Position numbers and translations under genes: made by a program. From assembly GCA_034408855.1 (NCBI GenBank), contig JAWXCK010000217.1, positions 10,244-74,243 on the forward strand: a stretch of DNA of 64,000 nucleotides, read 5' to 3'. How positions within the stretch are numbered: position 1 is the stretch's first letter; every line of letters starts with the position of its first letter. Source of the stretch: JAIYDQ01 sp034408855 (GTDB lineage Bacteria > Planctomycetota > Planctomycetia > Pirellulales > Pirellulaceae). The notes below the pieces were generated by a model. It had not been told where the DNA came from. It saw nothing but the letters and a program-made list of their open reading frames with translations, and did no database searches. Positions 48,612-57,310 of this stretch are shown piece by piece.

Positions 48612-51017
48612 CTACTTGAGAGTCAGTGGTGATTGGGCAAGCACAAAGGTTTTGGTTTCCTTCGCTTCGAATTGCACAACGGCTCGACGTTTGGTTCCAT
48701 GACCGTCGACCGATACGATCTTTCCAATGCCATAGGCAGGATGAATCACGCGACTGCCAGCTTGGAATTGCTTCACCTCAACACCCGATGCAGTCGTCAA
48801 TGGCGAAACACTTGCACCGCTCTTAAGCGATTTCGCCAAGTCTGGTTTCTGATTCTTTAGAATGCTTTGCTGCAATGCTGGCGCAAGTTTGTTTCTGGGA
48901 ACAACGCTTGGTTTCAATTTTGAATTCGATTCCAGTTCTTCGGGCGTGAACGCGATTTCATATGCTTTTTCCGTCTTAGATGAACTTCCGAACTCGAACG
49001 AAGGTTCCGAAATGAAATCGTCGTCACCCGAATCAGAATATCCATATTCATCTTCGCTGTCATAGTCATATCGGTTCTCAGTCATATCAATGATTTCTAG
49101 TTCCAATCGTGGAATCTCCATCAAGAATGGACTCGGGACGCTCGTTCGATTTTGAAAACCTCGTCGGTTAGCGGTGCTCAGTTGAAGCCGATCCATTGCG
49201 CGAGTAATCCCGACGAATAGCAAACGGCGTTCTTCCTCTACTTGCTGTGGATCGTCCTTCGATCGAATATGCGGAAGGATATTCTCCTCGACGGCGATCA
49301 AGAAAACCGTCGGAAACTCGAGTCCCTTCGCCGCATGCAGCGTCATCAGCGTTACACGGTCGGCGGCATTTTCCATCTGGTCAGCATCGGCCAGCAAACT
49401 GACTTGCTCTAGAAACATTTCAAGACTATTACTATCTCCAGCTTCTTCGTCAATCTGTCTCGCGTCAGCCAGCAACTCATTGACGTTTTCGTCGACCGAA
49501 TCGTCTGGCTCAGCCGACTTTTTCTTGGATAGGTACTCGACGTACGCAGTCGATTCCAAAAGATGTAAAATCAAGTCAACGAGCTTACCAGAGGACAATT
49601 CGACAAGTTGCCTCCAAAGCTTCAGGAATTGTCGAGCTCCCAAGGTTGCTTTCTTAGAGAGGGCCCCTGAATCAGCCGCCGTTATCAACGCATCAATCAT
49701 GCTCGTGCGGTCGCGAATCGCAATCTCGGAAACTTTTTCGATCGTCTTATCGCCAAGACCACGAGGAGGCGTGTTGATGACACGACCAAATGCGATATCG
49801 TCGCGAGGGTTGTGAACCATCCGCAGATAAGCTATTAAATCTTTGATTTCTTGTCGCTGGTAGAATCGAAAACCACCGATCAATTGATAGTTCAAGCGTC
49901 GCGAGATGAGAGCTTTTTCAAGCAGTCGCGATTGTGCATTGGTGCGGTATAGGACGGCAAAGTCGCTGGCTCGTTCACCGTTATCGGTCACGCAAGCCCG
50001 AATTTGGTCAGCAATGTTTTCGGCTTCGTCTTGGTCAGATGGATAGTGGGCTAGACGAACTCGTGCCCCTTCGGGTCGCGTGGCAATAAGTGTTTTAGCT
50101 TTGCGTCGTACGTTGTAATGGATCAACGAATCAGCAATGGAAAGGATCTCCGGCGTGCTCCGATAATTTTGTTCCAGCCGGACTATCTTTGCTGTTGGGA
50201 AGTCTTTTTCGAAAGTGAGGATGTTTTCGATGTTCGCGCCACGCCATCCATAGATCGATTGATCGGGATCACCGGTAACGTTTAAATTCGGATGGTCGAT
50301 CGATAACGCACGGACGATCACGTACTGTGCAAAGTTAGTATCTTGATACTCATCGACCATAATAAATTCGTATCGTCGGTCGAGATCGGCTCGTAATTCC
50401 GGTTCTGTTCGAAGAATGATGGCTGGGTGCAAGAGTAAGTCATCGAAATCAACGGCTCCGCATTCTAAAAGTTGCTGTTGGTAGGCCGGGTAGACCTGAC
50501 TGACAATATGCTGGAGGCTTCCAAGTCGATGTTGATCGAGAATTTCCGGGGTAATTAAATTCGTTTTCAGCCGACTGATCTCTTTGGCCAGTTGTCCGAT
50601 CGTAACGTGCGTCAGTTTGACTTTTGCTTTGATGACTGCTCGTTCCAGCGCTTTCTTGGAATCGTCGGTATCGTAGATCGAAAAATTTTCGCCCAGTCCA
50701 ACCGATCGTCCATAGCGTCGTAGAAAGCGGGCACCAAATCCGTGAAACGTCCCCATTGTGATTGGCTGGTCACCGACGAGACTCTTGACTCGTTCGCGAA
50801 TAGCTTGGGCCGCTTTATTAGTAAACGTCATCGCAAGAATCGAGCTGCTTGGGATTCCTTGCTCGATCATGTAAGCGATTCGATGCGTGACAACGCGTGT
50901 CTTACCGCTTCCAGGGCCAGCTAACGTCATCAGCGGCCCTTGGATTGTCTCGACGGCCTGCCGTTGTTCGGGGTTCAGGGCTTCGAGGATTGCGTCCATG
51001 CTTTTGGATGAGTTCAT
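48612..51017 (-). CDS. pcrA: UvrD/PcrA-type 3'-5' DNA helicase
   Basis: An 801-residue superfamily-1 helicase. The Q-motif NPEQRQAVETIQGPLMTLAGPGSGKTRV has Walker A at about 32-40. Motif Ia is MTFTNKAAQAIRERV, motif II is FIMVDEYQDTNFAQY, motif III is VTGDPDQSIYGWRGA, motif IV is LEQNYRSTPEIL, motif V is TLHAAKGLEFPTVFLIAVEE and motif VI is VGITRAMDRLQL. The C-terminus ends with the PcrA-type Tudor-like piece GSRVIHPAYGIGKIVSVDG. It acts in repair, replication-fork clearance and RNA-polymerase displacement. The start overlaps the kinase stop (ATGA, 51014-51017), so it ends an ECF-kinase-helicase operon. Confidence 0.96.
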   Translation of the reverse strand: MNSSKSMDAILEALNPEQRQAVETIQGPLMTLAGPGSGKTRVVTHRIAYMIEQGIPSSSILAMTFTNKAAQAIRERVKSLVGDQPITMGTFHGFGARFLRRYGRSVGLGENFSIYDTDDSKKALERAVIKAKVKLTHVTIGQLAKEISRLKTNLITPEILDQHRLGSLQHIVSQVYPAYQQQLLECGAVDFDDLLLHPAIILRTEPELRADLDRRYEFIMVDEYQDTNFAQYVIVRALSIDHPNLNVTGDPDQSIYGWRGANIENILTFEKDFPTAKIVRLEQNYRSTPEILSIADSLIHYNVRRKAKTLIATRPEGARVRLAHYPSDQDEAENIADQIRACVTDNGERASDFAVLYRTNAQSRLLEKALISRRLNYQLIGGFRFYQRQEIKDLIAYLRMVHNPRDDIAFGRVINTPPRGLGDKTIEKVSEIAIRDRTSMIDALITAADSGALSKKATLGARQFLKLWRQLVELSSGKLVDLILHLLESTAYVEYLSKKKSAEPDDSVDENVNELLADARQIDEEAGDSNSLEMFLEQVSLLADADQMENAADRVTLMTLHAAKGLEFPTVFLIAVEENILPHIRSKDDPQQVEEERRLLFVGITRAMDRLQLSTANRRGFQNRTSVPSPFLMEIPRLELEIIDMTENRYDYDSEDEYGYSDSGDDDFISEPSFEFGSSSKTEKAYEIAFTPEELESNSKLKPSVVPRNKLAPALQQSILKNQKPDLAKSLKSGASVSPLTTASGVEVKQFQAGSRVIHPAYGIGKIVSVDGHGTKRRAVVQFEAKETKTFVLAQSPLTLK

Positions 51018-52768
51018 TTCTGGGCCTGGCGTTGCCGAAAGTATTTAAGTCCTGGTAGAAAAAAACAAGGTGCCGCGACGGTACCAAAGATAAGGTGAGC
51101 AATCGATGGAAAGACCGCCATTGGAATTGCTGCCAAGAATAAGCATAAAGCTTGAACATAAAAAGCACCACTCAGAATCCCCGCTTTTACAACGAAGACC
51201 ATGCCTGCGATAACCGCAAGCAGTGGAGTCAGAGTCAAACAAGGCAAGTCCAACCACCATTCGAGCAAAAAAAGTGATCCGATGGCAATCATGCTTGCTC
51301 CCCAAACATGTGCAACTTGCCGCTCGACAAACGTAACGGGCCCCATCCGATTGCGAAGAGCCCAAAAGACTGCCGCCCATGCTCCAAGCCCGAGAGTCCA
51401 AAGCGCCGCAAAATATACGCGATTCGTTACGCCAGCCATGACAACGGTCTCGGTAAGTAAACACGCGGCAAGGACAACCAGCGAATGCCACATCCAAAGC
51501 AAGCCCCAGTTTTCGAGAACGGGTGCATGGTGGGTTTCTCGAAACAATCGAGCAACGACCTGTGCCATGTGCCCCGAGCGTGCGGCAACCGGCTCATCGC
51601 GAAGGAACGCTTCGAGATCTTGTGCCAGCATTTCCGCCGATGAGTAACGCAGATCGGGAGGCTTCTGAAGACATCTCACGACAATCATTTCAAGATCGCG
51701 ATCAATTTTGGGTTCGAGAAGTCGCGGTGCAGGCGGATCTTGTTCCAGTAACTTCAATGCGAAATCGACCGGTGAATTTGCCATCAGCGGCGGTCGGCCC
51801 GTCAAGACATGATACAACACAGTACCAAGGCTATAGACATCGGAGCATGGGCCAATCGCGTTGACTCGACCGTTTGCTTGTTCAGGGCTCATGTAAGCAA
51901 GTGTTCCAAGGACCGCACCGGTTCTCGTTAACGTTTCCTGAACGCCTTCGCGTTTTGCCAATCCGAAATCGGTTAGTTTAGCATGACCATGCTCGTCGAT
52001 TAAAATATTCGACGGCTTGATGTCCCGATGCAGGATTCCATTTTCATGCGCGTAATGAACGGCGTGACAAATCGGAATTATAAGTCTTACCGCTTCTCGT
52101 TGCGGCAAAGGACCATTCGCGATTCGATTCGCAAGCGTTTCACCTTCGATCAATTGCATTGAAAAGTAGGGGTGGCCATCGAACTCGCCTACTTCATAAA
52201 CTGGGACGATTCCAGGATGCGCAAGTTTCGCAGTCGCCTCGGCCTCGACAAAAAATCGGCGGCGGTCAGCAAGCGATGAGAGTCGGTTGCGCAAAATCAT
52301 TTTCACGGCAACTTCACGTCCAAGACTCAATTGCGTCGCCCGATAAACGACCCCCATTCCCCCATGCCCTAACTCTTCGGTAAATTCATAGTCGCCGAAT
52401 TGGATCGGCAATTGCATGTGCCAGATTCCCGAGTCGCTTTGAGGAAGATGGTTTTCTTTGTTCGCATTTACCGATGCATACTTTCCTACCGCATCGGCAA
52501 CGACCAAAGTACCCCAAAGGATAGGGAGCTCGTCGGCGAAATTGGGATGCTCCCGGCAGATATTTGCTAGTTCAAGATGCTCGCCTCGCTGTAGACGATC
52601 GGTCAATGACGTTAATACGGCGGCAAGTTGGCGTTCGTGTTCGCTCGCTTCTTCGTCAGGAGTTTCGACTTCGTTCTCGAAGGGTTCATGCTCGAATGCA
52701 ATGGTAATCTCATCCGAAACGTTCAACGACGTTGAGATGCGTACTTTGCCTGGGTTCTCATTCTTCAT
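51014..52768 (-). CDS. Ser/Thr protein kinase with C-terminal membrane segments
   Basis: About 584 residues from ATG 52768 (MKNENPGKVR). Earlier in-frame ATGs up to 52843 overlap the sigma factor. An N-terminal leader (1-120) holds an ECF-kinase-type helical segment (LTDRLQRGEHLELANICREHPNFADELPILWG). The kinase core follows: glycine loop GHGGMG (134-139), Lys156 in AVKMIL, HRDIKPSN (247-254), DFG at 267-269 and YMSPEQANG. The C-terminus has about six hydrophobic stretches. Planctomycetes commonly pair such kinases with an ECF sigma factor, and this gene follows one by 19 bp. The signal sensed is unknown. Confidence 0.94.
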   Translation of the reverse strand: MKNENPGKVRISTSLNVSDEITIAFEHEPFENEVETPDEEASEHERQLAAVLTSLTDRLQRGEHLELANICREHPNFADELPILWGTLVVADAVGKYASVNANKENHLPQSDSGIWHMQLPIQFGDYEFTEELGHGGMGVVYRATQLSLGREVAVKMILRNRLSSLADRRRFFVEAEATAKLAHPGIVPVYEVGEFDGHPYFSMQLIEGETLANRIANGPLPQREAVRLIIPICHAVHYAHENGILHRDIKPSNILIDEHGHAKLTDFGLAKREGVQETLTRTGAVLGTLAYMSPEQANGRVNAIGPCSDVYSLGTVLYHVLTGRPPLMANSPVDFALKLLEQDPPAPRLLEPKIDRDLEMIVVRCLQKPPDLRYSSAEMLAQDLEAFLRDEPVAARSGHMAQVVARLFRETHHAPVLENWGLLWMWHSLVVLAACLLTETVVMAGVTNRVYFAALWTLGLGAWAAVFWALRNRMGPVTFVERQVAHVWGASMIAIGSLFLLEWWLDLPCLTLTPLLAVIAGMVFVVKAGILSGAFYVQALCLFLAAIPMAVFPSIAHLIFGTVAAPCFFLPGLKYFRQRQAQK

Positions 52769-52787
52769 CCTCGAAACCGGAACCTCC

Positions 52788-53471
52788 CTATGCATCCACA
52801 TCGAATTTCGCAGGTGAAGACGGATCAGACAATTGGTCATCAAGAATCGATCGCAGCCGTCGCAGTGCTCGAAGATATCGCATGCTTGCCGCCGGCTCCG
52901 CTAACCCTAGGGCTTCGGCGGCTTCGACATTACTCATCTGTTCGTAATGTCGCATCAAGATAATTTCTCGATCATTTCCTTTAAGTCGATAGACGGCTTT
53001 TTCAACTTGCACCGCAATCTCTTTTTGAGTCGCAATGGCGGCCGGCGTGAGGCCAGGGTCTCGCAACTGAGCTGCCAACTCGATGGTCGAGTGATCTTGG
53101 TTAGCCGCTGCCGCCATCGGTTGCTCGCGATCGACACTCCGTTTCGCAGAGCCACGATGGCGGCGATGAGCATCGATGATTCGATCTTTGGCAATTTGCC
53201 GCAACCAAAGCTGAAAATTCATGACCGGATTGTCGAGGTATTGGCTGAGCCTGCGATTGGCCTCGACCAAAACATCCTGGACGACATCGCTAACATCGAC
53301 TCGCCGTTGAACTTTATGATCCAGTCGCAACTGAATCATCCGACGCAATGAACCGCGATGGCGTTCGAGGAGATTATCGATAGCATCGTCCTTACCTTGC
53401 CGAGCTTGCGCAAGGAGTTCTGTCGTCTCTTCGCTTTGAGGCCAAATGGATTGGTTCATAGATCGATTCAT
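52788..53471 (-). CDS. ECF-family RNA polymerase sigma factor
   Basis: About 227 residues from ATG 53471 (MNRSMNQS); ATG 53459 is equally possible, and the frame to 53609 adds non-homologous sequence. Region 2 is visible as DNLLERHRGSLRRMIQLRLD and VDVSDVVQDVLVEANRRL, followed by FQLWLRQIAKDRIIDAHRRH. Region 4 is LKGNDREIILMRHYEQMSNVEAAEALGLAEPAASMRYLRALRRL. There is an insertion between regions 2 and 4. It is transcribed just before the Ser/Thr kinase, a well-known planctomycete arrangement in which phosphorylation may control the sigma factor. Confidence 0.94.
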   Translation of the reverse strand: MNRSMNQSIWPQSEETTELLAQARQGKDDAIDNLLERHRGSLRRMIQLRLDHKVQRRVDVSDVVQDVLVEANRRLSQYLDNPVMNFQLWLRQIAKDRIIDAHRRHRGSAKRSVDREQPMAAAANQDHSTIELAAQLRDPGLTPAAIATQKEIAVQVEKAVYRLKGNDREIILMRHYEQMSNVEAAEALGLAEPAASMRYLRALRRLRSILDDQLSDPSSPAKFDVDA

Positions 53472-53641
53472 TTTAATCGCATGACCGCAAAATTGACATC
53501 GCAGTTCAGGCGGATTAGAAATCCTATTTTGGTTGCCTATCGCTTTCCGCGGCTCAATACTCAATTGCCTTAATATACAGGGTCTGGAAGCGGTCAGCGG
53601 TAAGTGCACTGTTTAAAACGCAAGCTGGAAGCTTGCGCCAC

Positions 53642-55273
53642 TTAGTTTAGAACTTCTAGTTCGAACGCGGCGGCTTCGCGGTCGTTCCGGACGACGAGGA
53701 TCTTGCCCGCCACCGTTGGATTATTCCAAGTCTTGCTGGTCAAGGCACTAAACCGAGCAAGTTCTTGATGGGCGCTCGGATTCGTCGCCACGATCACAAC
53801 TTCACCCGACTCGGCTTGAATTAAGAGTTTGTCCTTCACCAGAAGTATTTGGCCGTGACCATAACGCCCTTTTTTCCACATCCGATTTCCGTTTGTAAGG
53901 TCGAGGCAAGTCAGAATCCCGTTATCAAAGCCAAAGATGTGCTTTTCAAATTCCACGAAATTGGAAAGCTTAGATTTTAAATGCTTCGAATGCCACACGA
54001 CTTCGGTCATCCACTTGTCATCGAGACGACTAATTTTTAGCAGGGCTGTACCATTGTCGTAACCTGATGAAATGACAACGTGTGAAGAGGATTCTGAGGA
54101 TGCGTTGTCCGGATTCAACTGAACGACGACTGGCTGTGCAACATTCACTCGAGACTCGCCCTGCGTTACCCACGGATGCAGCCAAAGTTGTTTTCCATCG
54201 AGTCCGTACGAACGCAGCCCTTCGCCGTTAAAACTGAGCAACTGCTCGATTCCGCCTAATGAAACTTTTGAGGGCGACGCATACGAAGTCGGATCATCTC
54301 CCGATCGCCAAAGTTCATCGCCCGTCGAGAGTGAATATAGAATCGCCGAAGTACCTTGGCCCGCACCTGGCGTTATGAATACCTTGTCGTCAAAGACGAG
54401 CGGTGATCCAGACATCCCGAAAATCAAATTCTGTTTGCTCGGATCAGCGAATACGGTCTGCCTCCATTGCAAAATTCCACTCGATAGGTCAAGGCACGTC
54501 AACACGCCTGTTCCGCCCATGGTGACGACCAACCCATTTTGAATGGCCGGGGTCGTTCGAGGTCCGTCTCCATGCTCGTTCATAAACCGCGTCGCTTCCC
54601 GATGGCACCACAGTTCGACGCCTGTGCGAACATCGTAACAAACAACGCACTCGTTCTCGTCGCGTTGTTCAAGTGTTACTGAGACACCGCCAACCACCGC
54701 AAAGCTCGACCATCCCAAGCCAACTGGATGCCGCCACAACGGCTTGGGTGGATGCTTTTCCCAATCGGCTATAAGCTCCACGTTGTCGATTCTCGCATTG
54801 CGAGCGATCCCCAAAAAACTCGGAAAGTCATAAGGGGTCGGCCGAAACAGATCGGATAAGGAAGGACGCGATTTGGATAACGGGACTGAAGTAAAAAATG
54901 CTCGATTCCTTTGCTCGGCATTCGGTGACCAGCGCCAAGCTAATCGCGGTGTTCGATTGCCATAAAAGCTATCGATGCGAACGAGCTTGGAAAAGCTATA
55001 TCCGCCTACAATCAAAATCGCCGTCGCGATCGCCAAGGTCTTGAGTCTCGGTTGGAAAATCAGCATCGCAATTCCACTTGCGAAGAACAAGCCAATCGCA
55101 ATCGCGAAGAGATAGCACATGCCATCTAAGCCTTGCAAAAGCAACTGAGTATTCTTGTCCTTTAGCGATTGCACGAATAAGACAAACAGGCTGAGCCCAA
55201 TGCCCATAAAGAGCAACCCAGCATAGATTAACCAAGGCGATGTTTTGCGAGACTCGGTACTTGGGTTGTGCAT
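53642..55273 (-). CDS. Membrane-anchored PQQ-type beta-propeller protein
   Basis: A 543-residue protein. The first 105 residues contain three hydrophobic helices (WLIYAGLLFMGIGLSLFVLFV, MCYLFAIAIGLFFASGIAMLIF, LAIATAILIVGGYSF). The rest is a PQQ/BamB-like propeller with blades such as CVVCYDVRTGVELWCHRE, GVLTCLDLSSGILQWRQ, AILYSLSTGDELWRSGDD and GILTCLDLTNGNRMWKKG. There is no PQQ dehydrogenase active site, so it is more likely a binding or scaffolding protein. It lies 170 bp upstream of the ECF gene on the same strand. The function is unknown. Confidence 0.9.
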   Translation of the reverse strand: MHNPSTESRKTSPWLIYAGLLFMGIGLSLFVLFVQSLKDKNTQLLLQGLDGMCYLFAIAIGLFFASGIAMLIFQPRLKTLAIATAILIVGGYSFSKLVRIDSFYGNRTPRLAWRWSPNAEQRNRAFFTSVPLSKSRPSLSDLFRPTPYDFPSFLGIARNARIDNVELIADWEKHPPKPLWRHPVGLGWSSFAVVGGVSVTLEQRDENECVVCYDVRTGVELWCHREATRFMNEHGDGPRTTPAIQNGLVVTMGGTGVLTCLDLSSGILQWRQTVFADPSKQNLIFGMSGSPLVFDDKVFITPGAGQGTSAILYSLSTGDELWRSGDDPTSYASPSKVSLGGIEQLLSFNGEGLRSYGLDGKQLWLHPWVTQGESRVNVAQPVVVQLNPDNASSESSSHVVISSGYDNGTALLKISRLDDKWMTEVVWHSKHLKSKLSNFVEFEKHIFGFDNGILTCLDLTNGNRMWKKGRYGHGQILLVKDKLLIQAESGEVVIVATNPSAHQELARFSALTSKTWNNPTVAGKILVVRNDREAAAFELEVLN

Positions 55274-55313
55274 TCTATTACTGGTTGAAACGAGGAGCAG
55301 CCTGCTGAAAATA

Positions 55314-55339
55314 TGAGCGGCACGGCGCTAGCCGCCGGT
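55314..55339 (+). repeat. Dispersed palindromic motif, copy of 33252-33277
   Basis: The motif starts TGAGCGGCACGGCGCTAGCC, and its 26 bases match 33252-33277 exactly in inverse orientation. It lies in the gap 55274-55710, where I see no gene. The rest of that gap holds a hairpin of the CTTCTCCCCGAAG type (around 55420-55445) and a CCGCCTAGGCGG palindrome near 55660. Confidence 0.8.
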
Positions 55340-55710
55340 TCGTCTGTTCGCGAATACTCGACGAATTATTGCAAGCACTATTTTCAGAACCCGTGGTTAT
55401 ATCGCTCATTCCCAACCCTTCTCCCCGAAGACGGGGCGAAGGGAGCAGGAACTTTTTTCGTACTTTCGTCCGACGCGATTTGTGACGTAGCCACCGAAGT
55501 ACTGAAAGAACTAAGAAAACTTACCCGCTACTCTACGCTCACGCTTCATAAGCAATCAAATCTTGATTGGTAATTTGAAGCGATACGACCGATTACTCCG
55601 AAAAAAACAGTTAAACCGCTGAGTTAGTCCAATGAGCAATCCAGTTCGTAGTTCCGCCTAGGCGGCCTACGCCACATCGCGTACAAGGCCAACAATTCGA
55701 CTAACCACAT

Positions 55711-55878
55711 TTACTCTGATCTCATCCACATCGGTGCCGTGACAAACCAAGCGACACATGAAACGAGCATGACGCTTTGCATCGGTGCTGAATCGAGTTT
55801 ATGAAGCATAAAAAGAAACGGCGGAACAATCGTGCCTGCCAGCCCGAGCAAGCCAATCGATTTTGCAATTATTTTCAT
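55711..55878 (-). CDS. Small two-helix membrane protein, hypothetical
   Basis: A 55-residue protein from ATG 55878 (MKIIAKSIGLLGLAGTIVPPFLFML). Two hydrophobic segments (about 6-25 and 34-50) are separated by HKLDSAPMQ. The longer frame to 55962 overlaps the permease end without reason. It begins 23 bases after the permease stop on the same strand and may be an accessory to it. I recall similar small proteins next to planctomycete transporters, but cannot confirm this. No enzymatic motif is seen. Confidence 0.6.
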   Translation of the reverse strand: MKIIAKSIGLLGLAGTIVPPFLFMLHKLDSAPMQSVMLVSCVAWFVTAPMWMRSE

Positions 55879-55901
55879 AATATTTTCTCGGCGTAATCGA
55901 A

Positions 55902-57278
55902 TCACGCTCGACTGGGTTGAGGGCCAATGGTTTTCGAAAGAACGATATAAAATAAGCCGCATGCGATCGCAGTTGGCAATGGAAGGAACGATGCAAAGAC
56001 ATCATGTCTGAGATGCAAAAACATGGCTGCACCTACCGGAATCAACCAGGCGAGCAAGACAGCAAAGTTGAAAGGTGATCCCGATCGCAACGCTGGATCC
56101 ACGGGGATACCAACTCTCTCGGCAAAGAAGTGATCGACGATAATAATGGCCCCGATCGGTGCCAGGATCGTGCCGTAGATTCCGACAAATCCGAGCAGGT
56201 TCATGGCAAAGGCAGGGAAGATACCGGCCCCTATGCAGACCGCGCCCGCAATCATAGTACTGACCGTGCGACTCATGCTTGGCAAGATTCCTTGGAAGGC
56301 CAAGCCGGCTCGATAGATCGTCGGATTTGCTGTCGTCCAACCAGCGACAATCACACAAATGAGCCCCGCATAACCAACGGCATCGTTGACCATCGAGCCT
56401 GGATCTTTGCCGACGGTCGGATCGACACCATGCGCTCGAACCCAATAAACGAGCAACAGAGCTGCGCAAATCCACGCAACATAGTGACCGAGAAACATAC
56501 CAGCCGCCGAAGCAAATCCTGCGTTGGGTGATTTCGCAAATCGAAGTACCGATAAATCTGCCATTCCAAGATGCATGGCCGCATTGCAAAACCAAGAAAA
56601 GAAGACGACGCCCCAAAAGCTAATTCTCTCCGGTGTACCGGCTGGCGGTGTCAAGAGCTCCCACACGTTGTAGTTATCGAGCTTGCCAAGTGTTACCAGG
56701 GCACAGGAAATAAAAATCAAGAACATCCACGGGGCAGAAAAGTGACCGATCTTAGCCACGACGCCGTACCCCTTCGTCGCAACAAAGGTCATCGCCAGTC
56801 CGATAACCACACAGGCCGCGATCCAGCCTGGGCCGGTTGGAAGTCTCGAAGAAAAGTCCGGCATGGCCATCGTCGGAAAAAACGGGCCAACCGCCGTTGC
56901 TGATACCGTTATCATCGAGCCGGCAAGAAAGCAAAAGAGAATTCCGTTGGCTAGGTTATAGATGGAAACTAAGCCGCGACCGGCAATTTTCTCCATCTTG
57001 AAATAGAGCGTCAGTCGCTGCTTTGTCGCTATTTCGGCAGTCAGAAATCGCCACGTCAGTACGGCTAATAAATTTCCGAGCAACAAGCCGAAAATCAAAC
57101 TGCTCGCTGACGCTCCCCATTTTATAAAAAGCGGTCCAATCATGAATTCGGTACCAGCCGTATGCTCGCTAGCGTACATCCCCCAAAACGCAGAAGGTCC
57201 CTTCAGCGCATGGTCGGGAACGCGCTCGCGTTCGTATTCGGATCCACTGGCTTGTGTTTGTTCGGTCGTCTCAACCAT
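55902..57278 (-). CDS. NCS1-like permease (purine/cytosine permease superfamily)
   Basis: A 458-residue polytopic protein with about 12 hydrophobic segments. The N-terminus (VPDHALKGPSAFWGMYASEHTAGTEFMIGPLFIKWGAS) follows the NCS1 pattern. Helix 1 (LIFGLLLGNLLAVLTWRF) and WTTANPTIYRAGLAFQGILPS are also NCS1-like. This superfamily usually imports nucleobases, allantoin or hydantoins with sodium or protons. Here it lies 32 bp after an L-rhamnose isomerase gene and may instead carry a sugar or a degradation product; that is inference from context only. A small membrane protein follows. Confidence 0.85.
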   Translation of the reverse strand: MVETTEQTQASGSEYERERVPDHALKGPSAFWGMYASEHTAGTEFMIGPLFIKWGASASSLIFGLLLGNLLAVLTWRFLTAEIATKQRLTLYFKMEKIAGRGLVSIYNLANGILFCFLAGSMITVSATAVGPFFPTMAMPDFSSRLPTGPGWIAACVVIGLAMTFVATKGYGVVAKIGHFSAPWMFLIFISCALVTLGKLDNYNVWELLTPPAGTPERISFWGVVFFSWFCNAAMHLGMADLSVLRFAKSPNAGFASAAGMFLGHYVAWICAALLLVYWVRAHGVDPTVGKDPGSMVNDAVGYAGLICVIVAGWTTANPTIYRAGLAFQGILPSMSRTVSTMIAGAVCIGAGIFPAFAMNLLGFVGIYGTILAPIGAIIIVDHFFAERVGIPVDPALRSGSPFNFAVLLAWLIPVGAAMFLHLRHDVFASFLPLPTAIACGLFYIVLSKTIGPQPSRA

Positions 57279-57310
57279 AGTTTTCCTAGGCCCGAGTCCT
57301 CTATTCCAAG

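Noticed and set aside
56002..56616. 204-residue second-frame product inside the permease gene
   Set aside because: It is a frame-shifted shadow rich in Arg, Ser and Cys, overlapping a well-formed membrane protein.
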